A stretch of DNA of 64,000 nt from Teichococcus coralli (GTDB taxonomy: Bacteria > Pseudomonadota > Alphaproteobacteria > Acetobacterales > Acetobacteraceae): assembly GCF_009829925.1 (NCBI RefSeq), contig NZ_SNVJ01000001.1:124001-188000 (forward strand). Reading direction: 5' to 3'. Below are positions 18,450-27,330 of the stretch, piece by piece. Under the pieces are notes generated by a model, which was not told the DNA's origin, ran no database searches, and was given only the letters and a program-made list of their open reading frames with translations. Positions within the stretch are counted from its first letter, which is position 1; each line of letters begins with the position of its first letter. The translations under genes and the position numbers were made by a program.

Positions 18450-20045
18450 TCAGCCCCCCACCGGCGCGCCGCTGATGGTGCTGAAGGCGACCAGCGTGGT
18501 GCGCGGCGGCAGGCGGGCGTCGAAGGCGGGCCAGCGTGTACCGGGGCGGGCATAGCTCGCGCCTGGTTCGGCGCCCGGCGTGCGGACCACCGCGAAAAGG
18601 GTCATTCCGTCCGGGCTCATGGCCGCGCCGCCGACCGCCGCGCCGCGCGGCGCGCCATAGAGGGGCAGCGGCAGCCCCCGCCCCGGCCCGGCGGTGTCGC
18701 AGCCGAACAGGATGTCGGGCTGCGGGCCGAGCAGCCCGGCATGGTCGGTGCCGATCCAGAGCCTGCCGGCGCCGTCCACCGCGAGGGTGGCGGGCGCGTC
18801 GGGCCAGCTGCCGGCAAGGTTCGCCAGGCGCGGCGGCGGCGCGCCGCCAAGCAGCAGCACGCCGGCCGCTGCCTCCTCCGCGCCATGGTCCCCGCCCTCG
18901 GGGATGATCTCGACAACATGCCCGGAGCGGTTCCCGGCGCGCGGGTTGAGCCGGTCAAGCTGATCGGGACGGCGCGCGGCGTTGCCGTTGCAGGCGAGGT
19001 AGAGCCATCCCGTATGCGGGTCCACGGCCAGGCCGCTCGGCGTGTCGAAGCCGATGGCGCCGGCCTGGGCGGCGTAGGCGAGCGGGTTCACCAGCATGTC
19101 CACGTTGCGCGGCAGCGGCTCCCAGCGCAGGCGGCCGCCCTCGAGGCGCGCCACCGACAGGGTGCCGAGGTCGAGCGCGTTGGGCGTGGTCGCCGGCCCG
19201 TCGGAGACGAAGCGGAACAGATGGCCGAAGGCACGCCGGTCGGAAAGATAGACCACGGCGCGGCCGTCGCGGCTCAGCGCGGCCGCCGCATCACCGCGCG
19301 GGAAGCGGGCGAGCGCCGTGCGCTTGGCCGGCACGGCGCCAGGGTCCATCGGGTCCAGCTCCGCCACCCAGCCGAAATGCATGGCGTCGGTGAAGCGTTC
19401 ATCGAGCGTGCCGAGGCGGGCCATCCACGGCGCAGGGTCGCCCTCGGCCAGCAGCTGCGTGCCCCAGGGCGTGGAGCAGCCGCCGGAAACCGCGAGCAGC
19501 CCCTGCACCATCCCGCCGACGACCTGCGCCGCCGGGCCATTGATGCGGCAGAGCGTCTCGGCCGTCAGCCGGCGGGCCTGATAGCCGCCGTCCACCACCA
19601 CCCACCGGCCGCCCTGCCGCTCGATGTTCAGCAGCGAGGCGCCCTGCATCATCGCCGCGACGGCCGGGCGGTCCTGCCCGCCGGGAAACGCCATGGCCGG
19701 ATCCACCGTGGGATGCGCCACGGCCAGCACCGCGCGGGCGACGCCATCGGCGCCCACCCGCGGAACCACCATGCCGCAGATCCGCGCGTCCCAGCCGAAC
19801 TGGGTTGCCGCCGCGGCCGGCGTGGGTTGCTGCGGATCCCAGGGCGCCGCGTCATAGGTCACGCGGTCGCCCCAGCGCACCAGGACGTTGCGGCGGTAGC
19901 CCGGGGCAACCGTGTCGTCCAGCTTCAGCGGCATGCGCAGCGCCGGCATGTCCAGCGTGGAGATACGCGCCGCCTGCGCCAGGGCGGGGAGGCCGGGCAG
20001 CGCCGCACCGGCGGCGAGCAGCGCGCGGCGGCTGAGCGCCCTCAC
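18450..20045 (-). CDS. DUF839/PhoX-like protein coupled to a molybdoenzyme
   Basis: A 531-residue exported protein of the DUF839 (PhoX-like) family. The N-terminus LSRRALLAAGAALPGLPALA is a Tat-like signal. Shared landmarks with the longer PhoX at 34784 are CSTPWGT, FGWVAELDPMD, KRTALARF and the final RWPAFD segment. However, the KHEG stretch that follows this region in PhoX is replaced by PRGD, and the CEEN segment by AEGD, so the usual metal/phosphatase site is altered. The start is GTG 20045, which overlaps the oxidoreductase stop in GTGA. That coupling points to a joint function, perhaps as a periplasmic partner rather than a phosphatase; this is inference. Confidence 0.82.
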   Translation of the reverse strand: MRALSRRALLAAGAALPGLPALAQAARISTLDMPALRMPLKLDDTVAPGYRRNVLVRWGDRVTYDAAPWDPQQPTPAAAATQFGWDARICGMVVPRVGADGVARAVLAVAHPTVDPAMAFPGGQDRPAVAAMMQGASLLNIERQGGRWVVVDGGYQARRLTAETLCRINGPAAQVVGGMVQGLLAVSGGCSTPWGTQLLAEGDPAPWMARLGTLDERFTDAMHFGWVAELDPMDPGAVPAKRTALARFPRGDAAAALSRDGRAVVYLSDRRAFGHLFRFVSDGPATTPNALDLGTLSVARLEGGRLRWEPLPRNVDMLVNPLAYAAQAGAIGFDTPSGLAVDPHTGWLYLACNGNAARRPDQLDRLNPRAGNRSGHVVEIIPEGGDHGAEEAAAGVLLLGGAPPPRLANLAGSWPDAPATLAVDGAGRLWIGTDHAGLLGPQPDILFGCDTAGPGRGLPLPLYGAPRGAAVGGAAMSPDGMTLFAVVRTPGAEPGASYARPGTRWPAFDARLPPRTTLVAFSTISGAPVGG

Positions 20046-22345
20046 GACGCGACCTCCAGCCTGCGCGGCGCCGCATGCACCCTCACCGGCGGCGGCGGCC
20101 CCTCGAAGCGCGCCACCTCCACCAGGCAGGATTGCGCCGCGCTGCCCTGGCCGAGCCGCGAGGTGCCGACATCCTGGGTCAGCACGTTCGGGTTGCCGTG
20201 CACGTCGAGCGAACCCTCCTCCCGCGCCGGGTCCCACCAGGCGCCGGTGGCCATGGCCACCACGCCGCGCCGCAGCCCGTCGCTTACCCGCAGGCCGGCG
20301 AGGCAGGCGCCACGGTCGTTGAACACGCGGACGATGTCGCCTTCCGCGAGGCCGCGCGCGGCGGCGTCCCCGGGATGCATCAGCAGCGGCTCGCGGCCCT
20401 GGATCTTGCTCTCCGCCGCCACCCGGCCGGAGTCGAGCTGGCCATGCAGGCGGGTCGCCGGCTGGCAGGAGAGCAGGTGCAGCGGGAAGCGCGCGGCCAG
20501 CGGCGCGCCGAGATACTCCTTCGGCTCCTGCCAGCGCGGATGGCCGCCGATTTCCGCGTAGCCGAAGCCGGCGATGGTCTCGGAAAACAGCTCCACCCTG
20601 CCGGATGACGTGTTCAGCGGGTTCTCCGCCGGATCGGCGGCGAAGTCGGCGAAGAGCACGAAATCCTCCTCCGGCGGCGGCACCTCGACATGGCCCTCGG
20701 CCCAGAAGCGATCGAAATCCGGCGCTTCGAAGCCCATGCGGCCGCAGGCCTGCCGCCAGCGCTCGTAGAGGTGGTGCAGCCAGGCGCCCTCGTCGCGCTG
20801 CTCGGTGAAGCGGTCGCGGAAGCCGAGATGCTCGGCCATGTCGGCCAGCATGTCATGGTCGTTGCGTGCCTGGCCCTGCGGCGGGATGGCCTGGTGCATG
20901 GCGCGCAGGAAGCGGTCCGCGGAGGAGGAGGCGATGTCGTTGCGCTCCAGCGTGGTGGTGGCGGGCAGCACGATGTCGGCATGGCGCGCGGCGGCGGTCC
21001 ACCAGGGCTCCTGCACGATGATGGTCTCGGCGCGGTTCCAGGCGCGCAGCAGGCGGTTGAGGTCCTGGTGGTGGTGGAAAGGGTTGCCGCCTGCCCACCA
21101 GATCAGCCGCGTGTCGGGCAGCACGATGTCGCGCCCGTTGTACTGCAGCACCTCGCCCGGTCGCTCCAGCAGTTCGGTGACGCGCGCGACGGGAATGGCG
21201 AGGCCCGCCGGGTTGCGGGTGGCCGGCAGCGAGACCGAGGGCAGCCCGCGGCGCGGCGTGCCCATGCCATTCATCGAGCCGTAGCCGAAGGCGACCCCCT
21301 GCCCCGGTTTGCCGATGCCGCCCAGCGTCGCGGCCAGCGCCACCAGCGCCCACCAGGGCTGCTCGCCATACTCGGCCCGCTGGATGGACCAGGTGGCGGT
21401 CAGCATGGTCGGCAGGCGCGCCGCCTCCCACGCCAGGGCGCGGATCTTCGCGGCGGGGATGTCCGTGATGGCGGCGGCCCATTCCGGCGTCTTCGGCGTG
21501 CCGTCGCTCTCGCCGAGGATGTAGGGCCGCAGCTTTTCCCAGCCGGTGCAGTGGGTGGCAAGGAAGCCGCGATCCTCCAGCCCCTCGGCGACCAGCGCCT
21601 GCATCATGCCCAGCAGCAGCGCGGTGTCGGTGTTGGGGCGGATCGGCACCCATTCGGCATTGAGGAAGTCGGGCGCGTCGCCGCGGAAGGGCGAGATGTT
21701 GACGAAGCGCACACCCGCCGCCGCCACCCGCCGCAGCCAGGGCAGGTATTCATGCGCGCCGGCGCCGCCAGCCGTGATCAGCGCGTTCTTCAGCGGCAGG
21801 CCGCCCAGGCAGAGCATCAGCCGCGTGTGCTTCTCGATGCTCGGCCAGCTCGTGACCGGCCCCTGAATGACGTCGTTGGTGCCGAGAATATGCGGCATCA
21901 GCGTCATGCCGGCGCCGTAGGAGTAGTTCGTCACCTGCGTGGTGTAGCCGCCACCGAGGCCGAGAAACCGCTGCAGCTGGCTCTTGGCGTGATGGAAGCG
22001 CCCGGCGGAGGACCAGCCATAGGAGCCGCCGAAGATGGCGGTGTGGCCGTGCTCGGCGCGCAGCCGCGCGCTCTCCTCCGCCGCCAGCCGGATGGCCTGG
22101 TCCCAGGAGACGGGCACGAAATCGCGGTCGCCGCGCTCGGCGCCACGCCGCTCGCCACGCAGCCAGCCCGCGCGCACATGGGGGTGGTCGATGCGGCTCG
22201 GCGCATGAACGGCATCCGGAACGGCCTCGATCAGCCGCCCGGGATTGGGGTCACGCGCGAAGGGCCGAACGCCCACCAGGCGGCCCTGCTCCACGACGGC
22301 ATCGAAACTTCCCCAATGCGCGGCATGCGGCACGATCACGGCCAT
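20042..22345 (-). CDS. Molybdopterin-dependent oxidoreductase, BisC/TorA-like
   Basis: A 767-residue molybdenum enzyme of the DMSO-reductase family. It has no N-terminal Cys cluster for an iron-sulfur centre, and its opening MAVIVPHAAHWGSFDAVVEQ resembles biotin sulfoxide and TMAO reductases. SYGWSSAGRFHHAKSQLQRF (about residues 117-136) contains the serine expected to bind molybdenum. The C-terminal molydopterin-binding domain has LLMHPGDAAARGLAEGDIVR. ATG 22345 follows GAAGGAG by 6 bases. No signal peptide is seen, so it should be cytoplasmic, which is odd beside a Tat-exported partner. The likely reaction is S- or N-oxide reduction; substrate unknown. Confidence 0.88.
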   Translation of the reverse strand: MAVIVPHAAHWGSFDAVVEQGRLVGVRPFARDPNPGRLIEAVPDAVHAPSRIDHPHVRAGWLRGERRGAERGDRDFVPVSWDQAIRLAAEESARLRAEHGHTAIFGGSYGWSSAGRFHHAKSQLQRFLGLGGGYTTQVTNYSYGAGMTLMPHILGTNDVIQGPVTSWPSIEKHTRLMLCLGGLPLKNALITAGGAGAHEYLPWLRRVAAAGVRFVNISPFRGDAPDFLNAEWVPIRPNTDTALLLGMMQALVAEGLEDRGFLATHCTGWEKLRPYILGESDGTPKTPEWAAAITDIPAAKIRALAWEAARLPTMLTATWSIQRAEYGEQPWWALVALAATLGGIGKPGQGVAFGYGSMNGMGTPRRGLPSVSLPATRNPAGLAIPVARVTELLERPGEVLQYNGRDIVLPDTRLIWWAGGNPFHHHQDLNRLLRAWNRAETIIVQEPWWTAAARHADIVLPATTTLERNDIASSSADRFLRAMHQAIPPQGQARNDHDMLADMAEHLGFRDRFTEQRDEGAWLHHLYERWRQACGRMGFEAPDFDRFWAEGHVEVPPPEEDFVLFADFAADPAENPLNTSSGRVELFSETIAGFGYAEIGGHPRWQEPKEYLGAPLAARFPLHLLSCQPATRLHGQLDSGRVAAESKIQGREPLLMHPGDAAARGLAEGDIVRVFNDRGACLAGLRVSDGLRRGVVAMATGAWWDPAREEGSLDVHGNPNVLTQDVGTSRLGQGSAAQSCLVEVARFEGPPPPVRVHAAPRRLEVAS

Positions 22346-22538
22346 CAGCAACTCCTTCAGCCCCTCGGGCCGCCCCATGGATAGCCCTTGGGCAGCCCAG
22401 CAGGCGCGGAGAATGCTCCGGGCGCGCAGGAGGCGCAAATGGCGCGCGCGGGCGGGGGGGGGTTCACCCTCGGCGCGCCGCCCCCATGGAGGGGGATCGG
22501 CAGTCATGCCGTGCCGCCATGAGGCGGCGGCTGGAGCC

Positions 22539-23285
22539 TTAGCGGGCGGCGTCCAGGTTCAGGCTGCGGACGGCCTCAGCCATGTGCTCGGCATGCGCGC
22601 CGGCCTGGAGCGGAGCTTCCGCCACCTCGTCGAAGTCGCCGCCGGCGGAGACCATGCGCAGCGTGTTGGGCGCGCGGTTGAAGATGAAGCCATTGGTCGG
22701 ATAGATCCGGCCATAGGCCTCGTCGCTGCGGCCGATCTGCACCCGAACCTCGGTCCAGTCGTTCCTCGGCGAGACGTCAATGACGGACACGCCGTGCATC
22801 ACCGTGCCCTTGCGGATGCCGGGGCCTTCCCAGTTGGCGTGGTCCACCAGGATCTCGCGCGCGTCGACGATGCGCGACACGACGGCGACATGGCCGAGGC
22901 GCATGCCCCCCGAGGACTTGAAGCTCAGCACCGCGCCCCGCTCCGGCTTCGGGCCGCGGGCATAGACGCCGGCCGCGCTGGCCCACCAGGTATAGGCGTT
23001 GCCGGTGATGTCCATGCCGCTCACGGCGCGCGCGTAGGGCACGCAGGAGATCGGCGTGGCGAAGGACTGCTGGGCGGGCGCGAAGAAGGTGGCGTCGCGG
23101 CGGCCGGCATGCAGCTTCAGCGTCTGCGACTTCACGCTTCGCGCGGCCGTCTGCTGCAGCGTCACGCGGGGCTGCTTGAGCGTTTCCCGCGCCTTTCGGC
23201 TGGTCGTCGCGTCCGCAGCCGTCGAAACGGCGCAAAACGAACCGATCAGAAGCGCGAACGCCACCGCTGTGCTGCTGCCCCGCAT
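22539..23285 (-). CDS. Exported CHAP-domain amidase
   Basis: A 248-residue secreted protein. Residues 1-27 form a signal peptide (STAVAFALLIGSFCAVSTA), followed by a basic linker. The CHAP domain (about 75-180) has the catalytic Cys in ISCVPYARAVSG, a Trp-rich NAYTWWASAAG, and His in RLGHVAVVSRIVD, then VDHANWEG, the standard Cys-His-Asn layout. Such enzymes cut peptidoglycan amide or peptide bonds. ATG 23285 is preceded by GGTGGGGAT. Its upstream region (23286-23607) is long and holds the terminator of the next operon. Confidence 0.88.
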   Translation of the reverse strand: MRGSSTAVAFALLIGSFCAVSTAADATTSRKARETLKQPRVTLQQTAARSVKSQTLKLHAGRRDATFFAPAQQSFATPISCVPYARAVSGMDITGNAYTWWASAAGVYARGPKPERGAVLSFKSSGGMRLGHVAVVSRIVDAREILVDHANWEGPGIRKGTVMHGVSVIDVSPRNDWTEVRVQIGRSDEAYGRIYPTNGFIFNRAPNTLRMVSAGGDFDEVAEAPLQAGAHAEHMAEAVRSLNLDAAR

Positions 23286-23399
23286 GCGATCCCCACCGCT
23301 ATGTCCCCCACCGCGCTCTCGTCGCGGCGCCTCCCCGGTAGCAAGGGCGTTGCGGGAGCGGCAATCCCACTGGGCTGATACACGGCGCAACGCGATGTG

Positions 23400-23468
23400 A
23401 TTCGCAGTTTCGGGCGTCGTTAGCAGGCTGTTAATGAGAAGCTAATCCTAAACTCGCGAGATCGCGAG
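23400..23468 (-). promoter_or_regulatory. A+T-richer segment with a short inverted repeat upstream of the CHAP gene
   Basis: Between the CHAP start and the ridA terminator there is no gene. The segment TTAATGAGAAGCTAATCC near 23431-23448 is the most A+T-rich part and the likely promoter for the CHAP gene. Beside it, CTCGCG and CGCGAG (23453-23468) form a 6-bp inverted repeat around AGAT, a possible operator. No known consensus is matched. Confidence 0.3.
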
Positions 23469-23526
23469 CAGGATGTCACAGTGTTGCGGCAGAACTGCAA
23501 CAGCAGCCGCCAACCCTCTGGAAACG

Positions 23527-23564
23527 AAAAAAGATTCGGCGCCGCGGAAGCTTTCCGCGGCGCC
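23527..23564 (-). terminator. Rho-independent terminator after ridA-like gene
   Basis: A perfect 12-bp stem (GGCGCCGCGGAA, loop GCT, TTCCGCGGCGCC) at 23538-23564 is followed on the minus strand by a T-run (TCTTTTTTCG, 23535-23526). It lies about 45 bases after the RidA-family stop and is the best intrinsic terminator in the first half of the window. Confidence 0.85.
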
Positions 23565-23607
23565 GTCCGTTGCAAAGCCGGATTTTCTTTGGCCTGGCCT
23601 TGGCCGT

Positions 23608-23958
23608 TCAGCGGCAGGCCGTGACCATGATTTCGACGAGGTGGCGAGGGTCCGCCATGTTGGCCTGCACGCAGGCGCGCACCGGGGCGCCGCCCTCCGG
23701 CAGCCAGCCCGACCAGATCTCGTTCATCGCGCCGCGGTCGCGGATGTCCTTGAGCCAGATCTGCGCCTGCAGAAGGCGCGTCTTGTCCGTGCCGTGGCCT
23801 TCCAGGGCGGCGTCGATCTTGGCCAGCACCTGCTTGGTCTGGCCCACGACGTCCTGCGACAGGTCGTCGGCGGTCATGCCGGCGAGAAAGACGAAGTTGT
23901 GGTACTCGACGGCGCCGGACAGAACCTTGTTGCTGTCGTGGCGAGTGATCTTGGCCAT
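23608..23958 (-). CDS. RidA family protein
   Basis: A 116-residue protein of the RidA/YER057c/UK114 family. Members hydrolyse reactive enamine/imine intermediates from PLP enzymes or act in related deaminations. The signature near the C-terminus, GGAPVRACVQANMADPRHLV, contains the conserved Arg that holds the substrate carboxylate, followed by EIMVTA. FVFLAGMTADD matches the first strand region. It is one full RidA domain. It lies downstream of a Gfo/Idh/MocA gene and ends at a strong terminator. Confidence 0.92.
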   Translation of the reverse strand: MAKITRHDSNKVLSGAVEYHNFVFLAGMTADDLSQDVVGQTKQVLAKIDAALEGHGTDKTRLLQAQIWLKDIRDRGAMNEIWSGWLPEGGAPVRACVQANMADPRHLVEIMVTACR

Positions 23959-24091
23959 GGGTTCAACGCGCTCCCTGTGGTGGGTCCGGCGCCACGGACC
24001 TGCCCCGGCGCCGGAATGAGGCTTGCCGCTTCTAGCCCGGCTTCGGCCCGGGTGGGAACCACCCCTGCCCGGGATTCACCGGCTGCTCCCC

Positions 24092-25072
24092 TCAGGCAAC
24101 CGCGCGGGCGCCGCCCTCGGCAGCGGCGGAGGCAATCATCGTCTCGAAGACGGACACGCCATGGATCGCCTGTTCCGCCGGCAGCGGATAGGCCGGGCCG
24201 CCCGCCACCGCGGCGGCAAAGGCGGCAAGCTCGGCGCGCTCGATGTCGGTCTTCGGGTAGTCGCGCACGAAGCCCTCGCCCTCGCGCGGGCGGAAGACCA
24301 TGTGCTCGTGGTCGGTCAGCTCCACCCAGCCTTCGGAGCCGTAGAGGGCAACGCGCCAGCAGCGCGGCGCATAGGCCAGGGTGGCGAAGGTGCCGGTGGC
24401 GCCACTGGCGAAGCGGCAGAGCATCGCGGTGGTGTCGTCCAGGCCGTTCTCCAGCACGCGGGCGGTGCTCTGCACGGTGACTTCCGCGATCGGACCGGCC
24501 AGGTTGATCATCATGTCGATCATGTGGATGCCCATCCCGCCCATGCCACCCAGCGGGCTTTCGGAGCGGTCGGCACGCCACATGCCGGGCTTGTAGCCGG
24601 CGGCGCCGGGGCCGCTGAAATGCCCCTCGACATGCAGCAGCGTGCCGATGCGGCCATCCGCCAGCATCGCCTTGATCTCCGCCACGGCCGGCAGGAAGCG
24701 CCGGTTGTGGCCGAGCGCCAGCACCACGCCCGCCTCGCGGCATGCCGCCACCGCCGCTTCGGCGCTGGCCTTGTCGAGCGTGAAGGGCTTCTCCACGAAC
24801 ACATGCTTGCCGGCGCGGGCGGCGGCGATCACCTGCTCGGCATGCAGCTTGTGCGGCGTGGCGAGCACCACCGCCTGCACCTCCGGGTCAGCCAGCACGG
24901 CGTCGTAGCTGTCGAGCAGGCGGATCTTCTTCTCCGCCGCCCAATCCCTCACCTTCTCCGGGCTGCGCGTCTGCCCCGCCACGAAGCGGATCCCCGCCTC
25001 GTTGCTCCCCTGCACGCTCTCCACCAGGGTGCGCCCCCAGCGGCCCATGCCGATGATCGCTGCCTGCAGCAT
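24092..25072 (-). CDS. Gfo/Idh/MocA family oxidoreductase
   Basis: A 326-residue NAD(P)-dependent dehydrogenase. The N-terminal Rossmann fold opens with AAIIGMGRWGRTLVESV (glycine-rich loop), and EKPFTLDKASAEAA contains the conserved Lys of the EKP motif. The C-terminal domain has LGGMGGMGIHMIDMMINLAG, with the catalytic-region His-Asp pair. Substrates in this family are usually sugars or cyclitols; this one cannot be assigned. ATG 25072 has GGAG about 9 bases before it. The upstream MFS frame continues 185 bases into this gene. Confidence 0.9.
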   Translation of the reverse strand: MLQAAIIGMGRWGRTLVESVQGSNEAGIRFVAGQTRSPEKVRDWAAEKKIRLLDSYDAVLADPEVQAVVLATPHKLHAEQVIAAARAGKHVFVEKPFTLDKASAEAAVAACREAGVVLALGHNRRFLPAVAEIKAMLADGRIGTLLHVEGHFSGPGAAGYKPGMWRADRSESPLGGMGGMGIHMIDMMINLAGPIAEVTVQSTARVLENGLDDTTAMLCRFASGATGTFATLAYAPRCWRVALYGSEGWVELTDHEHMVFRPREGEGFVRDYPKTDIERAELAAFAAAVAGGPAYPLPAEQAIHGVSVFETMIASAAAEGGARAVA

Positions 25073-26339
25073 CTCGATGTTCTCCAACTTCTTCCGGTGC
25101 GGCTTCCAGCGCCGCCTCGATGGTTCGATATCGCGTCCAGCCCCAGGCGAAGACCACAAGGGCAAGCCCGGCGCCCACCAGCGTCGGGATGCGCAGGCCA
25201 AAGGCTTCGCCGGAGGCGCCGAGCATCAGGGCGCCGAGCGCCGGGCAGGCGCGGGTGATCTGCCCCCAGAGCGCCAGCACCCGGCCGCGCATCTCCGGCG
25301 CCGCCGCCGTCTGCGCGAGCTGCTGCACGGAGATGCCGTGCAACGAGGCCGAAGCGCCGATCAGCGCCGCGCAGAGCAGGCCGAAGGGGAACCAGCCGGT
25401 GGCGACGAAGCCGATCACCGCCACCGCCTGCCAGAGCCCGGCCAGGATGGCGATGCGCGTGGCGCCGGCCACCCGCCCGCGCGCGGCCAACCAGAGGCCG
25501 GCGACCAGCGCGCCAACGCCGAAGCAGGCCGTGAGCATGGCCAGGGACTCGGCGCCCCGGCCGAAGTTGCGCTCGACGAAAGGCGGCAGCAGCTCCTGCA
25601 CGCAGCGCAGCAGCACCCCGATCAGTGCGGCATAGCCGAGCAGCGGCCCGAGCCCCGGGTGACGCGCGACATAGGCGAAGCCTTCCTTCACCTCGCCCAG
25701 CAGACTGGCGGTGGCCGGGTGCCCGCGGCGATGCGCCGGGTCCACCTTCAGCAGCGGCATGGTCAGCACCGCGCTGCCATAGGCCACCGCGTTGCAGGCG
25801 ATGGCCGGCGCCACGCCGAAGGCGGCGATCACCGGCCCGGCCAGCGCCGGGCCGATGAAGCGCGCCACGTTGAAGACAAGGGAGTTGCAGGCCACCGCCG
25901 CCGGCAGGTCGGCGGGGCCGACGATGCCGGGCATCAGCGTCTGGCGCGCCGGCTGGGCGAAGCTGGCGGCGGTGCCGGAACAGAGTTCCAGCCCCAGAAG
26001 GAACTCGATCCGCATGTGGCCGGTGGCGACCAGCGTCGCCACCGTCGCCGCCTCCAGGCCGATCAGCGCCTGCGCGACGGTGGCCAGGCGAAGCCGGTCG
26101 GCCCGGTCCGCGATGGCGCCGGCGAAGGGGCTGATCACCGCGGCCGGCGCCAGGTCGCAGAAGGCGACGAGGCCGACCCACAACGCGCTGTGGGTCAGCT
26201 CCCAGGTGAGCCAGGCGACGGCGATGCGGTGCATCCAGAGCCCCGTCCAGGAGGCGAGGCTGGCACCGAAGAAGATCCGGGCGTTGCGGGTCGCCAGCGC
26301 GCGCGTGAGCGCGCCGAAGGGCGACCGGAACGGCGGCAG
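24888..26339 (-). CDS. MFS transporter (EntS/MFS_3-like) with unclear ends
   Basis: A 12-helix carrier. Homology-like sequence begins before the first in-frame ATG (26234): ARIFFGASLASWTGLWMHR is a normal MFS_3 first helix. Yet no ATG, GTG or TTG lies in frame upstream before a stop; only CTG 26339 (just after the lipoprotein stop) or ATT is available. GAIADRADRLRLA is the loop motif. Family-like sequence ends near TRYRTIEAALEAA; about 60 low-complexity residues follow, overlapping the oxidoreductase gene out of frame. Either the gene uses rare signals and has lost its normal stop, or small indels are present. The function is presumed efflux. Confidence 0.75.
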   Translation of the reverse strand: MPPFRSPFGALTRALATRNARIFFGASLASWTGLWMHRIAVAWLTWELTHSALWVGLVAFCDLAPAAVISPFAGAIADRADRLRLATVAQALIGLEAATVATLVATGHMRIEFLLGLELCSGTAASFAQPARQTLMPGIVGPADLPAAVACNSLVFNVARFIGPALAGPVIAAFGVAPAIACNAVAYGSAVLTMPLLKVDPAHRRGHPATASLLGEVKEGFAYVARHPGLGPLLGYAALIGVLLRCVQELLPPFVERNFGRGAESLAMLTACFGVGALVAGLWLAARGRVAGATRIAILAGLWQAVAVIGFVATGWFPFGLLCAALIGASASLHGISVQQLAQTAAAPEMRGRVLALWGQITRACPALGALMLGASGEAFGLRIPTLVGAGLALVVFAWGWTRYRTIEAALEAAPEEVGEHRDAAGSDHRHGPLGAHPGGERAGEQRGGDPLRGGADAQPGEGEGLGGGEEDPPARQLRRRAG

Positions 26340-26340
26340 C

Positions 26341-26694
26341 TCAGGAGCCTCGCCCGGCGCCTCCCGCCGGCGGCGGCGCGGTGCCCGGCGTCGTCCCCTC
26401 CTGCCGGCCGCGCAGGCAATCCTGGATCATCTGGTCCTGCTCGTAGCGGGCGCCGAGCCGCTCGGTGTTCATCGAACCCGCGAGGCTGGTGCCGGTGAAC
26501 GGCCCCGCGCCAAGGCGGGATTCGGCCTCGTCCACCCGCATGGTCTGGCCCCGCTCGCGGGTGCGCATCACGCGCTCCGCCTCCTGCCGGCAGGCCGACA
26601 GCGCGGCGCCCTGCTGGCGCTCCTCGGTGGTGCGGGGCGCCATGCCGGCACAGGCGGCCGTCAGCAGCAGCAGAGGGAGAACGAGGCGTTTCAT
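26341..26694 (-). CDS. Small lipoprotein
   Basis: A 117-residue protein with a lipoprotein signal: MKRLVLPLLLLTAACAG, with lipobox LTAAC and Cys near residue 15. The mature part is charged and helical (RQQGAALSACRQEAERVMRT), followed by ARYEQDQMIQDCLRGRQ and a Pro/Gly tail. No family is recognised. ATG 26694 has GGAG 6 bases upstream. Its last codons contain AGGAGG, which could serve the downstream MFS gene, though no start codon lies at the right distance. Confidence 0.75.
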   Translation of the reverse strand: MKRLVLPLLLLTAACAGMAPRTTEERQQGAALSACRQEAERVMRTRERGQTMRVDEAESRLGAGPFTGTSLAGSMNTERLGARYEQDQMIQDCLRGRQEGTTPGTAPPPAGGAGRGS

Positions 26695-26770
26695 GGTGCG
26701 CTCCGGCAGGTCTTCAGGGGCAGGTGCCGCACAGGCGGCATGCCGGGACGCGGGAACGGTTTCCGCTCCT

Positions 26771-27286
26771 TTATTCCTCCGCCGCGCCGCCGGCACCGGC
26801 GATGCGCTGCGACAATAAACGCTTCATGCCGCGTTCGTCGAACCGGGCCGCGCCGTCGAGCGGCAGATTCGCCGCGGCGGCCAGCAGCGCGGGGTGCAGC
26901 TCTATGCCATCGGAGTCGATGGCGTAGAGGCCGGCCATCCACCGCGCCCGCCCCAGCAGCTCCACCAGCGCCAGCAGCCGCAGGCAAAGCGAAAGCCCGG
27001 CGAGATGCGTCAGCCCTACGCTGCGGTCCACCGCCTCGGCCCAGCACGCGGCGTCCGCATCGGCCAGCGCGAGCACCGGCCCATCCGTGAACTGCAGGCT
27101 CCGGCGCGGCCCCCAGGCCTCGGCCGTCGCCGCCGCGCGCGCCGCATCCCAGGCCAGGCTGAGGGCCTGCGGCGTGACGGCGGGAAGCGACTCGGGGCGG
27201 CAGGGAACGGCGTAGAGCAGCACGCCATCGGCCGACACGGCGACCGGAATGTCGTCGCGGGCGGCGGCATGGGATGACCTGAACAT
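26771..27286 (-). CDS. Hypothetical protein
   Basis: A 171-residue protein I do not recognise. It has no signal peptide or clear membrane helix. The sequence is Ala/Leu-rich with a balanced charged content (SLQFTDGPVLALADADAACW, then ALVELLGRARWMAGLYAID), and the amino-acid pattern looks coding rather than antisense. It lies 76 bases upstream of the lipoprotein gene in the same direction, so the two may be co-transcribed. The start 27286 (MFRSSHAAARDD) is uncertain. The region before it carries a short tandem repeat. Confidence 0.6.
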   Translation of the reverse strand: MFRSSHAAARDDIPVAVSADGVLLYAVPCRPESLPAVTPQALSLAWDAARAAATAEAWGPRRSLQFTDGPVLALADADAACWAEAVDRSVGLTHLAGLSLCLRLLALVELLGRARWMAGLYAIDSDGIELHPALLAAAANLPLDGAARFDERGMKRLLSQRIAGAGGAAEE

Positions 27287-27330
27287 TGGCGGAAGATGGG
27301 GTGGCGCGCATTCCGCTGCCAGAGGGGGGG

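Noticed and set aside
22440..22465. Run of nine G residues near the molybdoenzyme start
   Set aside because: It lies upstream of the supported start at 22345 and outside any reading frame; unremarkable in this base composition.
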